Assembly (NCBI RefSeq): GCF_003602275.1
Contig: NZ_QZVT01000004.1
Span: 62,001-126,000, forward strand
Length of the DNA: 64,000 nt
Direction: 5' to 3'
Source: Arthrobacter cheniae
GTDB lineage: Bacteria > Actinomycetota > Actinomycetes > Actinomycetales > Micrococcaceae
Made by a program: the position numbers and the translations under genes. Below, piece after piece: positions 1 to 8,142 of this stretch (positions are counted from its first letter, which is position 1; every line of letters begins with the position of its first letter). The notes under the pieces are model-generated. The model worked only from the letters and a program-made list of their open reading frames with translations, did no database searches and had not been told where the DNA came from.

Positions 1-2254
1 CCTCGCTGGCCACCATCGCTGCCGCGGCCCTCCTGACGTCGCCGGGCTTGACCCCGTGACGCTTGGCTGCCTCGAGATTGACCTCGACGTCCACCTGTGG
101 CACGTCCACTTGAAGCGACACGTGCTCCTCCACGGCTTCGTCGATCTCTCCCAGCACCTCCTCGACTTCCTCGGCCAGCTCGCGCAGGGTTTCCAGATCG
201 TCACCGTAGACCCGGACCACTACCGCGTCGCCTTCGCCTGTGAGGACCTCCCGTATGCGCTCCTTCAGGTAGGTCTGCACGTCGCGGTGGATCCCCGGAT
301 AGCCGTCGACTACCTCCTGGACGGCTGCCAGGGTTTTGTCGTAATCGGCCGAGGGATCGACGCTGATCCAGTTCTCACCGAAGTTCACGCCCACCACCTC
401 ATCAGCCGCCAGCGCCTGCCCGATGTGAGCACCGCAGTTGAGGACGCCGTCCACAGCCAGCAATTCCTTGCAGGCCCGTTCGCTGATCCGGACCTCCTCG
501 GCGAGGGAAGTGCCCGGTTGGGTCACCCAGTGCATAAGGAAGTCGCGTTCCTTGAACGACGGAAGCAGTGCCTGGCCCAGCAGCGGGGCCACCAGGACCC
601 CGGAGAGGGTCAGTGCACTGAAAGCGACGTAGCCTGGCCCCGGACGGCGGATAACCTTGGACATCAGCGAGTGATAGCCGCGCTTGAGGACCCGGACCAG
701 CGGCGGATCCCGCGGGTCCAGTGGAGCCTTGCGGAGGAAGATCAGCGCCAGTGCCGGAGTGACTGTAAGCGCCACCAGCATGGAGGCGAAGACTGCCAGC
801 GTGTAGGCAGTGGCCAACGGGCGGAAGAAAGCGCCCGTCAGCCCTTCGAGGAAGAAAATAGGTACGGCTGCCACCACAATGATCAGGGTGGCGTACACAA
901 TTGGTCCCCGGACCTCCATAGAGGCCTCCAGCACAACGGACGCCGTGGACCGGCTGCTTCCACTCTCCCTGTGCTGTCTCAAGCGCCGGATGATGTTTTC
1001 AATGTCGATGATGGCGTCGTCCACCACGACACCCACGGCAATCACCAGACCAGCGAGCACCATGGTGTTCACGGTGCTGCCGGTCATCATGATGACCACA
1101 CCTGCCGTAATGAGCGACAGCGGGATGGCAATCAGGCTGATAAGGGCTGTCCGCCACTGGAAAAGGAACGCCCCCAGCACCATCATGACCAGCACGATGC
1201 CCAGCAGCAGCGCCAGGCTCAGGTTCTCCAGCGACTTCTCGATGAAGGTGGCCGGCCTGAAGATGGCAGTGTCGACCTCGACTCCTGACAGCGCCGGCGC
1301 CATCTCCTCCAGCGCGGCCTCCACCCCCTTGGTGACCTCCAGGGTATTGCCCCACGGCAGCTTCTCCACGATGAGCATCAGGCCTTCGCCGTCGTTGATG
1401 ACGGCGTCACCAATGAGCGGGTTGTGGTCCATGACGACGTCGGCCACGTCGCCGAGCCGCAGGGGGTTCCCGTCGCGTTCCAGGACAGGAATCTTGGCGA
1501 GGTCCTCCGGGGTGCGGATGGGCAGGACGTGCGAGATGCCAATACGCTGGTTCGGGGTCTCGACAACCCCACCGGCGCCTATCACGTTCCCGGATGTGTG
1601 CTTCAGCAGTCCGGCGTGCATGGCATCGTTGGTAGCTACCATCACTTCCCTGAGAGAAACCTTTTCAGCCAGCAGCCGTTCAGGCTTGACGCGGACCTGC
1701 AACGTTTCCTTACGTTCGCCCCAGATCGCAACGTTTGCCACCCCCGGGACGGAGAGCAGGTGCGCACGCAGCTTGTAGTGGGTCAGCATGGACAGCTCGA
1801 TCAGGCTGTGCTCTTCCGAGGACAGGCCAATTTTCATGACCCGGCTGGTGGAGGACAGTGGCTGCAACATGACCGGTGGGGTGGCCCAGCTGGGCAGGGA
1901 CGGCGTGACCGTTGCGACTCTTTCCGAGACCAGCTGCCGTGCCTTCAGCAGATCAGTACCCGGCTCGAAAATCATCAGGACCGAGGACAGTTGGGAGACG
2001 GACTTCGACCTCAGCTCGTCCAGCCCCTCCAGGCCGTTCAGTGCGTCCTCAAGCGGAACTGTGACCAGCTCTTCGACTTCCGCGGCGGTCAGGCCCAGGG
2101 CTGCGGTCTGGATTTCCACCCGGGGCGGTGCGAACTCGGGAAACACATCGACTGATGCGGAGCTGATCTGGACAGCTCCAACCATCATGATTCCGACGGC
2201 GAGCGCTACCACCACCGAGCGGAACTTGAGGCTGAAAGCAATAAGCTTGCGCAT
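1..2254 (-). CDS. RND family efflux permease, second of tandem pair (3' end outside window)
   Basis: Inner-membrane proton-driven efflux permease of the RND superfamily, nearest in style to heavy-metal or CusA/AcrB-like pumps. About 751 residues are visible and the C-terminal part lies beyond the left edge. The N-terminal membrane helix is followed by a porter-domain stretch (VDVFPEFAPPRVEIQT), and the TM4 proton-relay motif VVVDDAIIDIEN is intact with D412, D413 and E419. The ATG at 2254 is 6 bases after the stop of the adaptor lipoprotein gene, so the gene is the third of a minus-strand operon. The substrate cannot be read from the sequence. Family assignment is firm; heavy metal versus drug is open. 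Confidence 0.9.
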   Translation of the reverse strand, partial: MRKLIAFSLKFRSVVVALAVGIMMVGAVQISSASVDVFPEFAPPRVEIQTAALGLTAAEVEELVTVPLEDALNGLEGLDELRSKSVSQLSSVLMIFEPGTDLLKARQLVSERVATVTPSLPSWATPPVMLQPLSSTSRVMKIGLSSEEHSLIELSMLTHYKLRAHLLSVPGVANVAIWGERKETLQVRVKPERLLAEKVSLREVMVATNDAMHAGLLKHTSGNVIGAGGVVETPNQRIGISHVLPIRTPEDLAKIPVLERDGNPLRLGDVADVVMDHNPLIGDAVINDGEGLMLIVEKLPWGNTLEVTKGVEAALEEMAPALSGVEVDTAIFRPATFIEKSLENLSLALLLGIVLVMMVLGAFLFQWRTALISLIAIPLSLITAGVVIMMTGSTVNTMVLAGLVIAVGVVVDDAIIDIENIIRRLRQHRESGSSRSTASVVLEASMEVRGPIVYATLIIVVAAVPIFFLEGLTGAFFRPLATAYTLAVFASMLVALTVTPALALIFLRKAPLDPRDPPLVRVLKRGYHSLMSKVIRRPGPGYVAFSALTLSGVLVAPLLGQALLPSFKERDFLMHWVTQPGTSLAEEVRISERACKELLAVDGVLNCGAHIGQALAADEVVGVNFGENWISVDPSADYDKTLAAVQEVVDGYPGIHRDVQTYLKERIREVLTGEGDAVVVRVYGDDLETLRELAEEVEEVLGEIDEAVEEHVSLQVDVPQVDVEVNLEAAKRHGVKPGDVRRAAAAMVASE

Positions 2255-2260
2255 GGTCGG

Positions 2261-2719
2261 TCACTGCGCCGTATCCAGCTCGGCACCCAGGAGTTCGGCC
2301 GCCCCTACCGTCACAATTTTCGTCCCGGGCTGGGGTCCGCTTGCCAGCTTCACGGTGGGAGCCTCGATACGCTCAACCGCGACGGGTTCCCGGATGAACA
2401 CCAGCGGCTCCGGGTTGGTGTAGACCCACGTCCCGCCGCTGGCATCATAGATCAGCGCGGAGTAGGGCACCTGGAGCTTCCCCTCCACCGTTTCCACCGC
2501 ACCTGTCGTGACCCCGAGCCGTTCTGCAGCTTTCTCCGTCAAGGTGATGCGGCTGACCTCCTGCCCTTCAACCTCCTCAAGGGTGGCCGCTTCCTGCACC
2601 GCCGCCCCCGGAGCCGCTTCAGGCACTTCCCCGCACGCGGCCACCGGCCCACCGGCCAGGCACGCAATGACCAGGACGCCGAACAGGCGGCGCTTCCAAG
2701 GCATGTTCGCAGCAGTCAT
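2261..2719 (-). CDS. Minimal RND adaptor-like lipoprotein
   Basis: 152-residue predicted lipoprotein sitting between two RND permease genes. A basic start and a hydrophobic stretch lead to a lipobox with the modified cysteine at C29 (PVAAC). After a short acidic linker, the segment from VPYSALIYDASGGTWVY to the end resembles the membrane-proximal domain of CusB/CzcB-type membrane fusion proteins. The alpha-hairpin and lipoyl domains that make normal adaptors 350-450 residues long are absent. The start codon overlaps the upstream permease stop as ATGA. A second ATG five codons in (MPWKRR) would also give a signal peptide. The adaptor role is inferred from context and this partial similarity. 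Confidence 0.8.
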   Translation of the reverse strand: MTAANMPWKRRLFGVLVIACLAGGPVAACGEVPEAAPGAAVQEAATLEEVEGQEVSRITLTEKAAERLGVTTGAVETVEGKLQVPYSALIYDASGGTWVYTNPEPLVFIREPVAVERIEAPTVKLASGPQPGTKIVTVGAAELLGAELDTAQ

Positions 2720-5700
2720 GACACTTCCGTTCTTTCGCGGAGCCCCGCAGCGCCAGCGGGGCCTTGTGGCTTCAGGAGGTCCTCATCTTCGGGAGCGCCG
2801 GTCCCGAACAGGATCAGGAGGGTTGGCAGGATAACCAGGACAAGCAGTGCGTGTGTCACTAAGCCGCCCCAGATCACTATGGCCAAGGGCAGGATTATTT
2901 CCCTGCCAACTGATCCCCCAAGTACCACCAGGGGGATCAGGAACGCTGCGCTGACAACCGCGCCAATGAAAATCGGCACCAGCCGGTCCTGGGCAGCCTG
3001 CAGAATCGAGGAGCGCGAACCACCCTGCAGCCGGCTTTCCTCCGGCGCCTCTGCAGACACCGGGCTGTCGGTTGTGAGGGGAGTTTGGGCCCGCCGGACC
3101 AGCAGGATGGAGTCCCGTACAGCCATTCCCAACAGCGCCGCAAAGGCGAGGAGGGTCACCAGGGAAACGATGCCCCCGGTGAGGACTGCGGCCAGAACGC
3201 CGCCTGCCAAGGCAAGTGGCAGCGCCAGGAAGACAACCAAGGCTACCCGCCAGCTTCGCAGTGCGGTCTGGAGGAGGACCAGGATGCCGAGCAGCGCCGC
3301 TCCCGCAACAGCCCAAACGAGTTGTGCGGTGTTCTGCTGCTCCGAGTACTGGGATGGCACCTGCGCGTGGTATTCCATGGGGAATTCGAGGTTGGCCAGA
3401 CCGGAGTTGACATCTGAGGTGATGTCCCCGACGGACCTGCCGTCCAACTTGGCCACAACATCGATGTGGCGTGACGTATCGGTATGCGTGATCACGGACT
3501 CGTGCGGCGTGACGCGGACATCTGCAACGTCACTGAGCCGCACGTGGCCGCCGCCCGGCTTGTCGATCAGCAACTCCTGGACACTGGTCAGGCTCGAGCT
3601 GGAGGCATCGGTGCCTTTTACCACCACCTGGAAGACTTTCTGCTGTTCGAAGAGGAACCCGACGTCCACACCCTGCAAGAGGGTTGCTGCTGCACGCCGC
3701 ACATCGCCGGGTTTCACGCCGGCCTGCTGTGCCTTGTCCAGGTCGACTTCAATCTCGGCGATGGGCTGGAGCCGGGGCAGGGACAACTGCGGGTCAACCA
3801 AGCCGTCCGTGGTGGCCATCATGTCCCTGACGTTTTCCGCTGTATCGCGCAGTACCTGGGGATCCACCCCGAAGACCCTGACCGAGAACTCATGTTGAGA
3901 CCGGCTGCGCTCCACGTCGAGCCGGTTCTGGCCATAGGTAGCCACGCTGCCGCTGATCCCGGGATAGCCTGCCACGACTTCGCCGACCGCGTCTGCCACG
4001 CTCGAGTAGTCTGCGTCCGCCTCCATGGTGACCCAGAGTTCCCCTGAATTCGGCCCCACCACCCGATCGGAGGTGATGGCACGGCCCACGTGCCCGCCTA
4101 CGTTTGCTACACCCGGAACGTCCGACAATTCTTTGCCGGCAAGCGCGGAGATGCGGCTCATTTCGCTGTTGGACGTCCCGGCGAGCCCGTCCCACTGCAC
4201 CAGCAGGATCCGGTCCTGAAGTGCTGTCACTGAGGGCTGACCGGCGGCAAGGAGCGGAATACCGGCTACCGCAGCTATTGCCAGCAGGGCGCCTGCAGCC
4301 AGGACCCACTGGAATTTTGCAGCGCTTCGTTCGGTTGCCGTCCGGATTCCTGACCTGAGTCTGCCCGGGACCCGGGGTGCGCGCTCCTCGCCGGCCATGA
4401 GAGTCAGGGCCAAAGCAGGGGTGAGAAGCCAGGCGACGAGCAGGGCGACCGCAAGCGCCACCAGGAAGGACAGCACCAGGGGAACGAAAAGCGCACGGTT
4501 CACCCCCGCCAGGAACAGCACGGGCAGCAGGACGAGCGCCATGGTGAGTCCGGCGAAGACGATAGCGTTGCGGGTCTGCTGGAGGGCGGCGGATATCAGC
4601 ACCAGCCTCAGCTCGCTCTTCGCCTCCGGGCCGTTCGAACCGTCCTCCGCGCCTTCCCCGTCCGTGATGCCGTTCGAGCTCACGGTTGCCGCACGCCGGC
4701 CTGAGCCCGAGGCGGAAAGCTCCCGCCGCCGGCGCAACCCGTTCAAGTCAGTCACGAGGTCTGTCACAACCACGACCAAAGCCAGAACCAATCCGGCGAA
4801 GACGACAATATTCAGTCCGATTCCGAGCACCGACAACGTGAGGAAGGCAGCGGTCGTGGAAACTGCCAGGACAATAAGTGCTACAAGGGCCGTCCGCCAG
4901 GACCTGAAGAAGAGGCCCAGGAGGAGCGCGGTCAGAAACAGGCCGGCAATGAAGCCCATACCCAGGTTCTGCATCGCGGACTCGAGGAAGGATGCTGGCC
5001 GGTAGACGCTGGTGTCCACATCGATTCCTGAAAGACCTGGTTTCAGGTCGTCCAGAGCGGCTTCCAGCGCTGCAGTAATTTCGGCCGTATTGGCGTCGGG
5101 AAACTTCTCGATGACGAGCATGAGGGCGGGGTCCTCGTCCACCACTGCGTCGCCGATGAGTGGCTGGTGGTTTTCCCGGACTGTTGCCACGTCGCCGAGA
5201 ACCAGCGGCGGGCCCGTCACGTTTTCGACACTGACCTGTGCCAGGTCGCTGGGGGTGGTAATAGGCAGGACATGCTGGATCCCAAGGCGCTGGTTCTCCG
5301 TCTCCAGGAAGCCGCCCGTACCAGGTGTTGAGGCCTGGAGGAAGGTCAGAGGCGATACCCACACTGCGTTACCCGTTGTCCGGATGACCTGGTTGAGTGT
5401 TACCCCGCGCGCCTGGAGCGCCTGGGGATCCACTTCGACCTGCATCTGCTGCTCACGCTGGCCCCAGATGGAGAGGTTCGCCACCCCGGGAACACCCATC
5501 AGGCGTGGCTTGATATTCCACCGCGCGAGCACGGACATGTCCATGAGCGGAACCTCCGAGGACGACAGCCGGACCATCATCACCCTGCTGGTGGAGGATT
5601 TCGGCTGCATCAGGACCGGGGGCGTGGAAACCTTTGGCAGTGAGTGGGCCTGCACCAGGCGCTCAGCAACGAGCTGGCGCGCCCGCGGCAGGTCCGTTCC

Positions 5701-6000
5701 TGGTTCGAAAAGCAGCTGGATGGAGGAAAGGCCCGGAACGGACTCCGACCGGATCTCGTCCAGATATGCGACGCCGTTCAGGAAGTCCACTTCCATGGGG
5801 GAGGTGATGAATTGTTCAACTTCTAGGGCGGACAGCCCCAGGGCTTCGGTCTGAATCTCGATCTGGGCCGGCTCGAATTCAGGCAAAGCGTCCACGGAGG
5901 ACCTGGGAAAAGACCAGAACCCCATCGCGATTATTGCTGCAGCCAGCGCCAGGATCAGCAGCCGGAACTGGAAACTCCATCTAGCGAATAAACCTGTCAT
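2716..6000 (-). CDS. RND family efflux permease, first of tandem pair
   Basis: Complete 1094-residue RND permease, the first gene of the minus-strand efflux operon. It has the expected two six-helix halves, each with a large extracytoplasmic loop; DALPEFEPAQIEIQTEALG near residue 37 is the typical porter entry. A Ser/Gly/acid-rich cytoplasmic insert lies at about residues 425-465. The TM4 relay motif is degenerate: the positions equivalent to Asp-Asp...Glu read T413, D414 ... N420, while the partner permease keeps all three. The TM10 lysine position reads Arg (AVRDSILLV). This suggests an asymmetric, MdtBC-like pair in which this subunit may not conduct protons alone. The stop overlaps the lipoprotein start by 4 bases. 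Confidence 0.92.
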   Translation of the reverse strand: MTGLFARWSFQFRLLILALAAAIIAMGFWSFPRSSVDALPEFEPAQIEIQTEALGLSALEVEQFITSPMEVDFLNGVAYLDEIRSESVPGLSSIQLLFEPGTDLPRARQLVAERLVQAHSLPKVSTPPVLMQPKSSTSRVMMVRLSSSEVPLMDMSVLARWNIKPRLMGVPGVANLSIWGQREQQMQVEVDPQALQARGVTLNQVIRTTGNAVWVSPLTFLQASTPGTGGFLETENQRLGIQHVLPITTPSDLAQVSVENVTGPPLVLGDVATVRENHQPLIGDAVVDEDPALMLVIEKFPDANTAEITAALEAALDDLKPGLSGIDVDTSVYRPASFLESAMQNLGMGFIAGLFLTALLLGLFFRSWRTALVALIVLAVSTTAAFLTLSVLGIGLNIVVFAGLVLALVVVVTDLVTDLNGLRRRRELSASGSGRRAATVSSNGITDGEGAEDGSNGPEAKSELRLVLISAALQQTRNAIVFAGLTMALVLLPVLFLAGVNRALFVPLVLSFLVALAVALLVAWLLTPALALTLMAGEERAPRVPGRLRSGIRTATERSAAKFQWVLAAGALLAIAAVAGIPLLAAGQPSVTALQDRILLVQWDGLAGTSNSEMSRISALAGKELSDVPGVANVGGHVGRAITSDRVVGPNSGELWVTMEADADYSSVADAVGEVVAGYPGISGSVATYGQNRLDVERSRSQHEFSVRVFGVDPQVLRDTAENVRDMMATTDGLVDPQLSLPRLQPIAEIEVDLDKAQQAGVKPGDVRRAAATLLQGVDVGFLFEQQKVFQVVVKGTDASSSSLTSVQELLIDKPGGGHVRLSDVADVRVTPHESVITHTDTSRHIDVVAKLDGRSVGDITSDVNSGLANLEFPMEYHAQVPSQYSEQQNTAQLVWAVAGAALLGILVLLQTALRSWRVALVVFLALPLALAGGVLAAVLTGGIVSLVTLLAFAALLGMAVRDSILLVRRAQTPLTTDSPVSAEAPEESRLQGGSRSSILQAAQDRLVPIFIGAVVSAAFLIPLVVLGGSVGREIILPLAIVIWGGLVTHALLVLVILPTLLILFGTGAPEDEDLLKPQGPAGAAGLRERTEVS

Positions 6001-6098
6001 CGCTCGTCCAACCTGCGAAGGGGGGTGGTGCCTTTCGGCGGTCGACTAAGCTTCGCGCAGCCGGGAACCGGCAAGTAGTCCCACCTTGGTTGCACGGA

Positions 6099-6114
6099 CC
6101 CCCAAATTAGGGGG
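6099..6114. promoter_or_regulatory. Inverted repeat in the divergent RND / LuxR promoter region
   Basis: Five C, a six-base A/T spacer (AAATTA) and five G form a perfect inverted repeat about 100 bases upstream of both the RND operon and the LuxR-type regulator. Its position suits an operator, but no known consensus was matched and its function is inferred. Confidence 0.35.
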
Positions 6115-6220
6115 GCAGGGGACCTATACAGGGAGCACCCTGAAGGCGGAAGATTCAGGTAACGGACGTGCTAGGGAACCGCCTGATCGGCGGGTATCCC
6201 GGGTGTTTCGATGATTGGGG

Positions 6221-6907
6221 ATGTCAACGATGACGGCAGAAGCTGTGGATACCGGCGTAGCCAGAACCAGCGTCCTGGTTATTGATGACCACACGTCATT
6301 TGCCGAACTGCTGACGTCGGCAATTGATCATGAACCTGACCTGCAGGGGCTGGGCTTCGCCAAAAATGCCACGATGGGCGTTCGGATGTGCCGCAGCCTC
6401 CAGCCGGACGTCGTGGTGGTGAGTTCGGGCCAACCGGAAGGCCTGGGACCCCGAATTGCTGCTGATTTGATGGCCGCTTCACCGGGAACACATGTGGTGA
6501 TGCTGGTCAGCGAGCCCACCAGCGAGGGCCTGGCCCAGGCGGCCGCCGCCGGCGCCTCCGCCTTCCTCGCCAGGGGCACGCCCCTGACTGCCCTCCTGGG
6601 TACGGTCCGGCATTCCCACTCAGGGGTCATCGAGGTAGATCCGCAGATTCTTGCTGCGTTCGCAACGCAGGCACTGCCCCACGGCCAGGCATCGGCCGCC
6701 GCATCCTTGTTGACCAAACGCCAGATGGACGTACTGAAACTCATGGCGGAAGGCAAAGATGTCCGATCGAACGCCAAAACGTTGGGAATCTCCCAGAACA
6801 CCTGCCGGGGCTACGTAAAAGCCATCCACACCCGACTCGGAGTCCACTCACAGCTTGAAGCCGTCGTCATGGCCCGCCAGTTGGGCCTCCTGGCCGCTAG
6901 CCGCTGA
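6221..6907 (+). CDS. Atypical LuxR/NarL-type response regulator without phospho-acceptor Asp
   Basis: About 228 residues: a receiver-like domain (residues about 15-125) followed by a LuxR-type helix-turn-helix (about 160-225; LTKRQMDVLKLMAEGK, then the recognition region SQNTCRGYVKAIHTRLGV). The acidic pair DDH of the receiver is present at residues 22-24. Forty-five to forty-six residues later, where NarL carries its phosphorylated Asp after the PDxxxx stretch, this protein reads PDVVVVSSGQP, so Ser replaces Asp. The conserved Lys is also lost (FLARG). It probably acts without phosphorylation or as a decoy. It is divergent from the RND operon and may regulate it. ATGs at 6221 and 6230 are both possible; GGGG at 6217 is better spaced for 6230. 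Confidence 0.85.
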   Translation: MSTMTAEAVDTGVARTSVLVIDDHTSFAELLTSAIDHEPDLQGLGFAKNATMGVRMCRSLQPDVVVVSSGQPEGLGPRIAADLMAASPGTHVVMLVSEPTSEGLAQAAAAGASAFLARGTPLTALLGTVRHSHSGVIEVDPQILAAFATQALPHGQASAAASLLTKRQMDVLKLMAEGKDVRSNAKTLGISQNTCRGYVKAIHTRLGVHSQLEAVVMARQLGLLAASR

Positions 6908-6986
6908 TGCTGGCCTGACTGTCCGGACCGCCCCTCCATTTCAGCGGAACAGCTGGACCTGGAGGGAAAGGTGCGCCGTGCAGTAA

Positions 6987-7200
6987 TTGGACGCGACTGA
7001 CAAGCGCATCCTCAAGGCCATGGACGGGGACCCGCGCGTTCCGATCATGGTGCTCGCCCAGCGGCTGGGGCTGGTGCGCGGGACAGTGCAGTCCCGGCTG
7101 GAGCGGATGACGGCGTCAGGTGCCCTTCGACCCAACAGCAGCAGGGTTCTTCCCGCCGCGCTGGGACGCGGGGTGGCAGCTTTCGTCAGCGCCGAACTGG
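6987..7200 (+). pseudogene. Lrp/AsnC family regulator, 5' fragment
   Basis: From a TTG start the frame encodes MDATDKRILKAMDGDPRVPI and a complete Lrp/AsnC helix-turn-helix (LAQRLGLVRGTVQSRLERM), then the beginning of the effector domain up to AAFVSAELD. At about position 7200 family similarity stops and the frame runs on into unrelated Arg/Ser/Pro-rich sequence that is antisense to the next gene, ending at 7358. Intact family members have about 150 residues with a RAM domain, which is missing here. The gene was therefore probably broken when the 7226-13888 block was joined to this locus. Residual expression of the DNA-binding half is possible. Confidence 0.7.
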
Positions 7201-7225
7201 ACCGGTGTAGGGGTTCCACAGCGCA

Positions 7226-8137
7226 CTACCGATTGCGGACTGTGCCGCCCACGCCTGCCGCACGCAGTCGCCGTCGTGCCTCCTCCGGCGCAACATACTC
7301 CCCCACCGTGCCGAAGGACGCGAGCGTCGCCACCGACGTGACGACGGTGTGTGGATAGACGTGCACCAGGTTGAAGCCCTGCGCGCCGTCCATCCCCCGG
7401 ATTCCTCCCACCGGCACGTTGAGGTCCTGCGTGTAGCACGTCGACGACGCCACGGACACCGGGATGCCGGCGAACAGCGACGACGACGGGAAGTGGACGT
7501 GCCCGGCGAGGATCAGCCGGACATCCCTGCCCGCGACGACCTCCGCCAGCCGATCCTGCCGTCGCAACTCCGTCAGCACGGCGAGGTCCTGCACCATCGG
7601 GATCGGCGGGTGGTGCAGCGCGAGGATGCTGCCCTCGGGCGCGGGCCGAGCCAACTCGGCCTCGAGCCAGGTGAGCTGGGCGTCGTCGAGCTCACCGTGG
7701 TGGCGCCCGGGCACGGAGGAGTCGAGCGTGATGACACGCAGCCCGCCCAGCCGGTAGCTGCGGTAGAGCGGTGTGTCCCCCGCCGGTTCGCCGAGCAGCG
7801 CCGTCCGGAGCGCGGAGCGCTGGTCATGATTGCCCATGAGCCAGATCACCGGGGCGTCCAGGCGCTCGGCGAAGGGCTCGACGGCTTCGCGCAGCGCCTC
7901 GTAGGCCCGAGGATCACCGGTGTCGGTGAGGTCACCCGTGAAGATGAGCGCGTCCGGCCGGACGCCTGACCGTCCTATTTCGGCCAGGAGCCGGCCGAAC
8001 CGCTCACGGCCGTCTACGCCCCCGTACAGCAGGCCGTCGGCGACGAAGTGGGTGTCACTGAAGTGGAGGAGGAGGTGGTCGGCGGGAGGATGCTCCCTGG
8101 AGAGCGGAGCATCCTCCCGCCTGCTGGGGGTCGGCAT
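7226..8137 (-). CDS. Calcineurin-like metallophosphoesterase (CpdA-type)
   Basis: 303-residue binuclear metallophosphoesterase of the class III cyclic-nucleotide phosphodiesterase type. The metal ligands appear in order: SDTHF, GDLTDTGD, GNHD, LHHPP and GHVH. Family members hydrolyse cAMP/cGMP or other phosphodiesters; the true substrate here is unknown. It is the last gene of the six-gene glycopolymer operon, starting 5 bases after the glycosyltransferase stop. In that setting a role in hydrolysing a phosphodiester-linked glycan or nucleotide product is as plausible as cAMP turnover. No signal peptide is visible, so the protein is probably cytoplasmic. Confidence 0.88.
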   Translation of the reverse strand: MPTPSRREDAPLSREHPPADHLLLHFSDTHFVADGLLYGGVDGRERFGRLLAEIGRSGVRPDALIFTGDLTDTGDPRAYEALREAVEPFAERLDAPVIWLMGNHDQRSALRTALLGEPAGDTPLYRSYRLGGLRVITLDSSVPGRHHGELDDAQLTWLEAELARPAPEGSILALHHPPIPMVQDLAVLTELRRQDRLAEVVAGRDVRLILAGHVHFPSSSLFAGIPVSVASSTCYTQDLNVPVGGIRGMDGAQGFNLVHVYPHTVVTSVATLASFGTVGEYVAPEEARRRLRAAGVGGTVRNR

Positions 8138-8142
8138 GGGCG

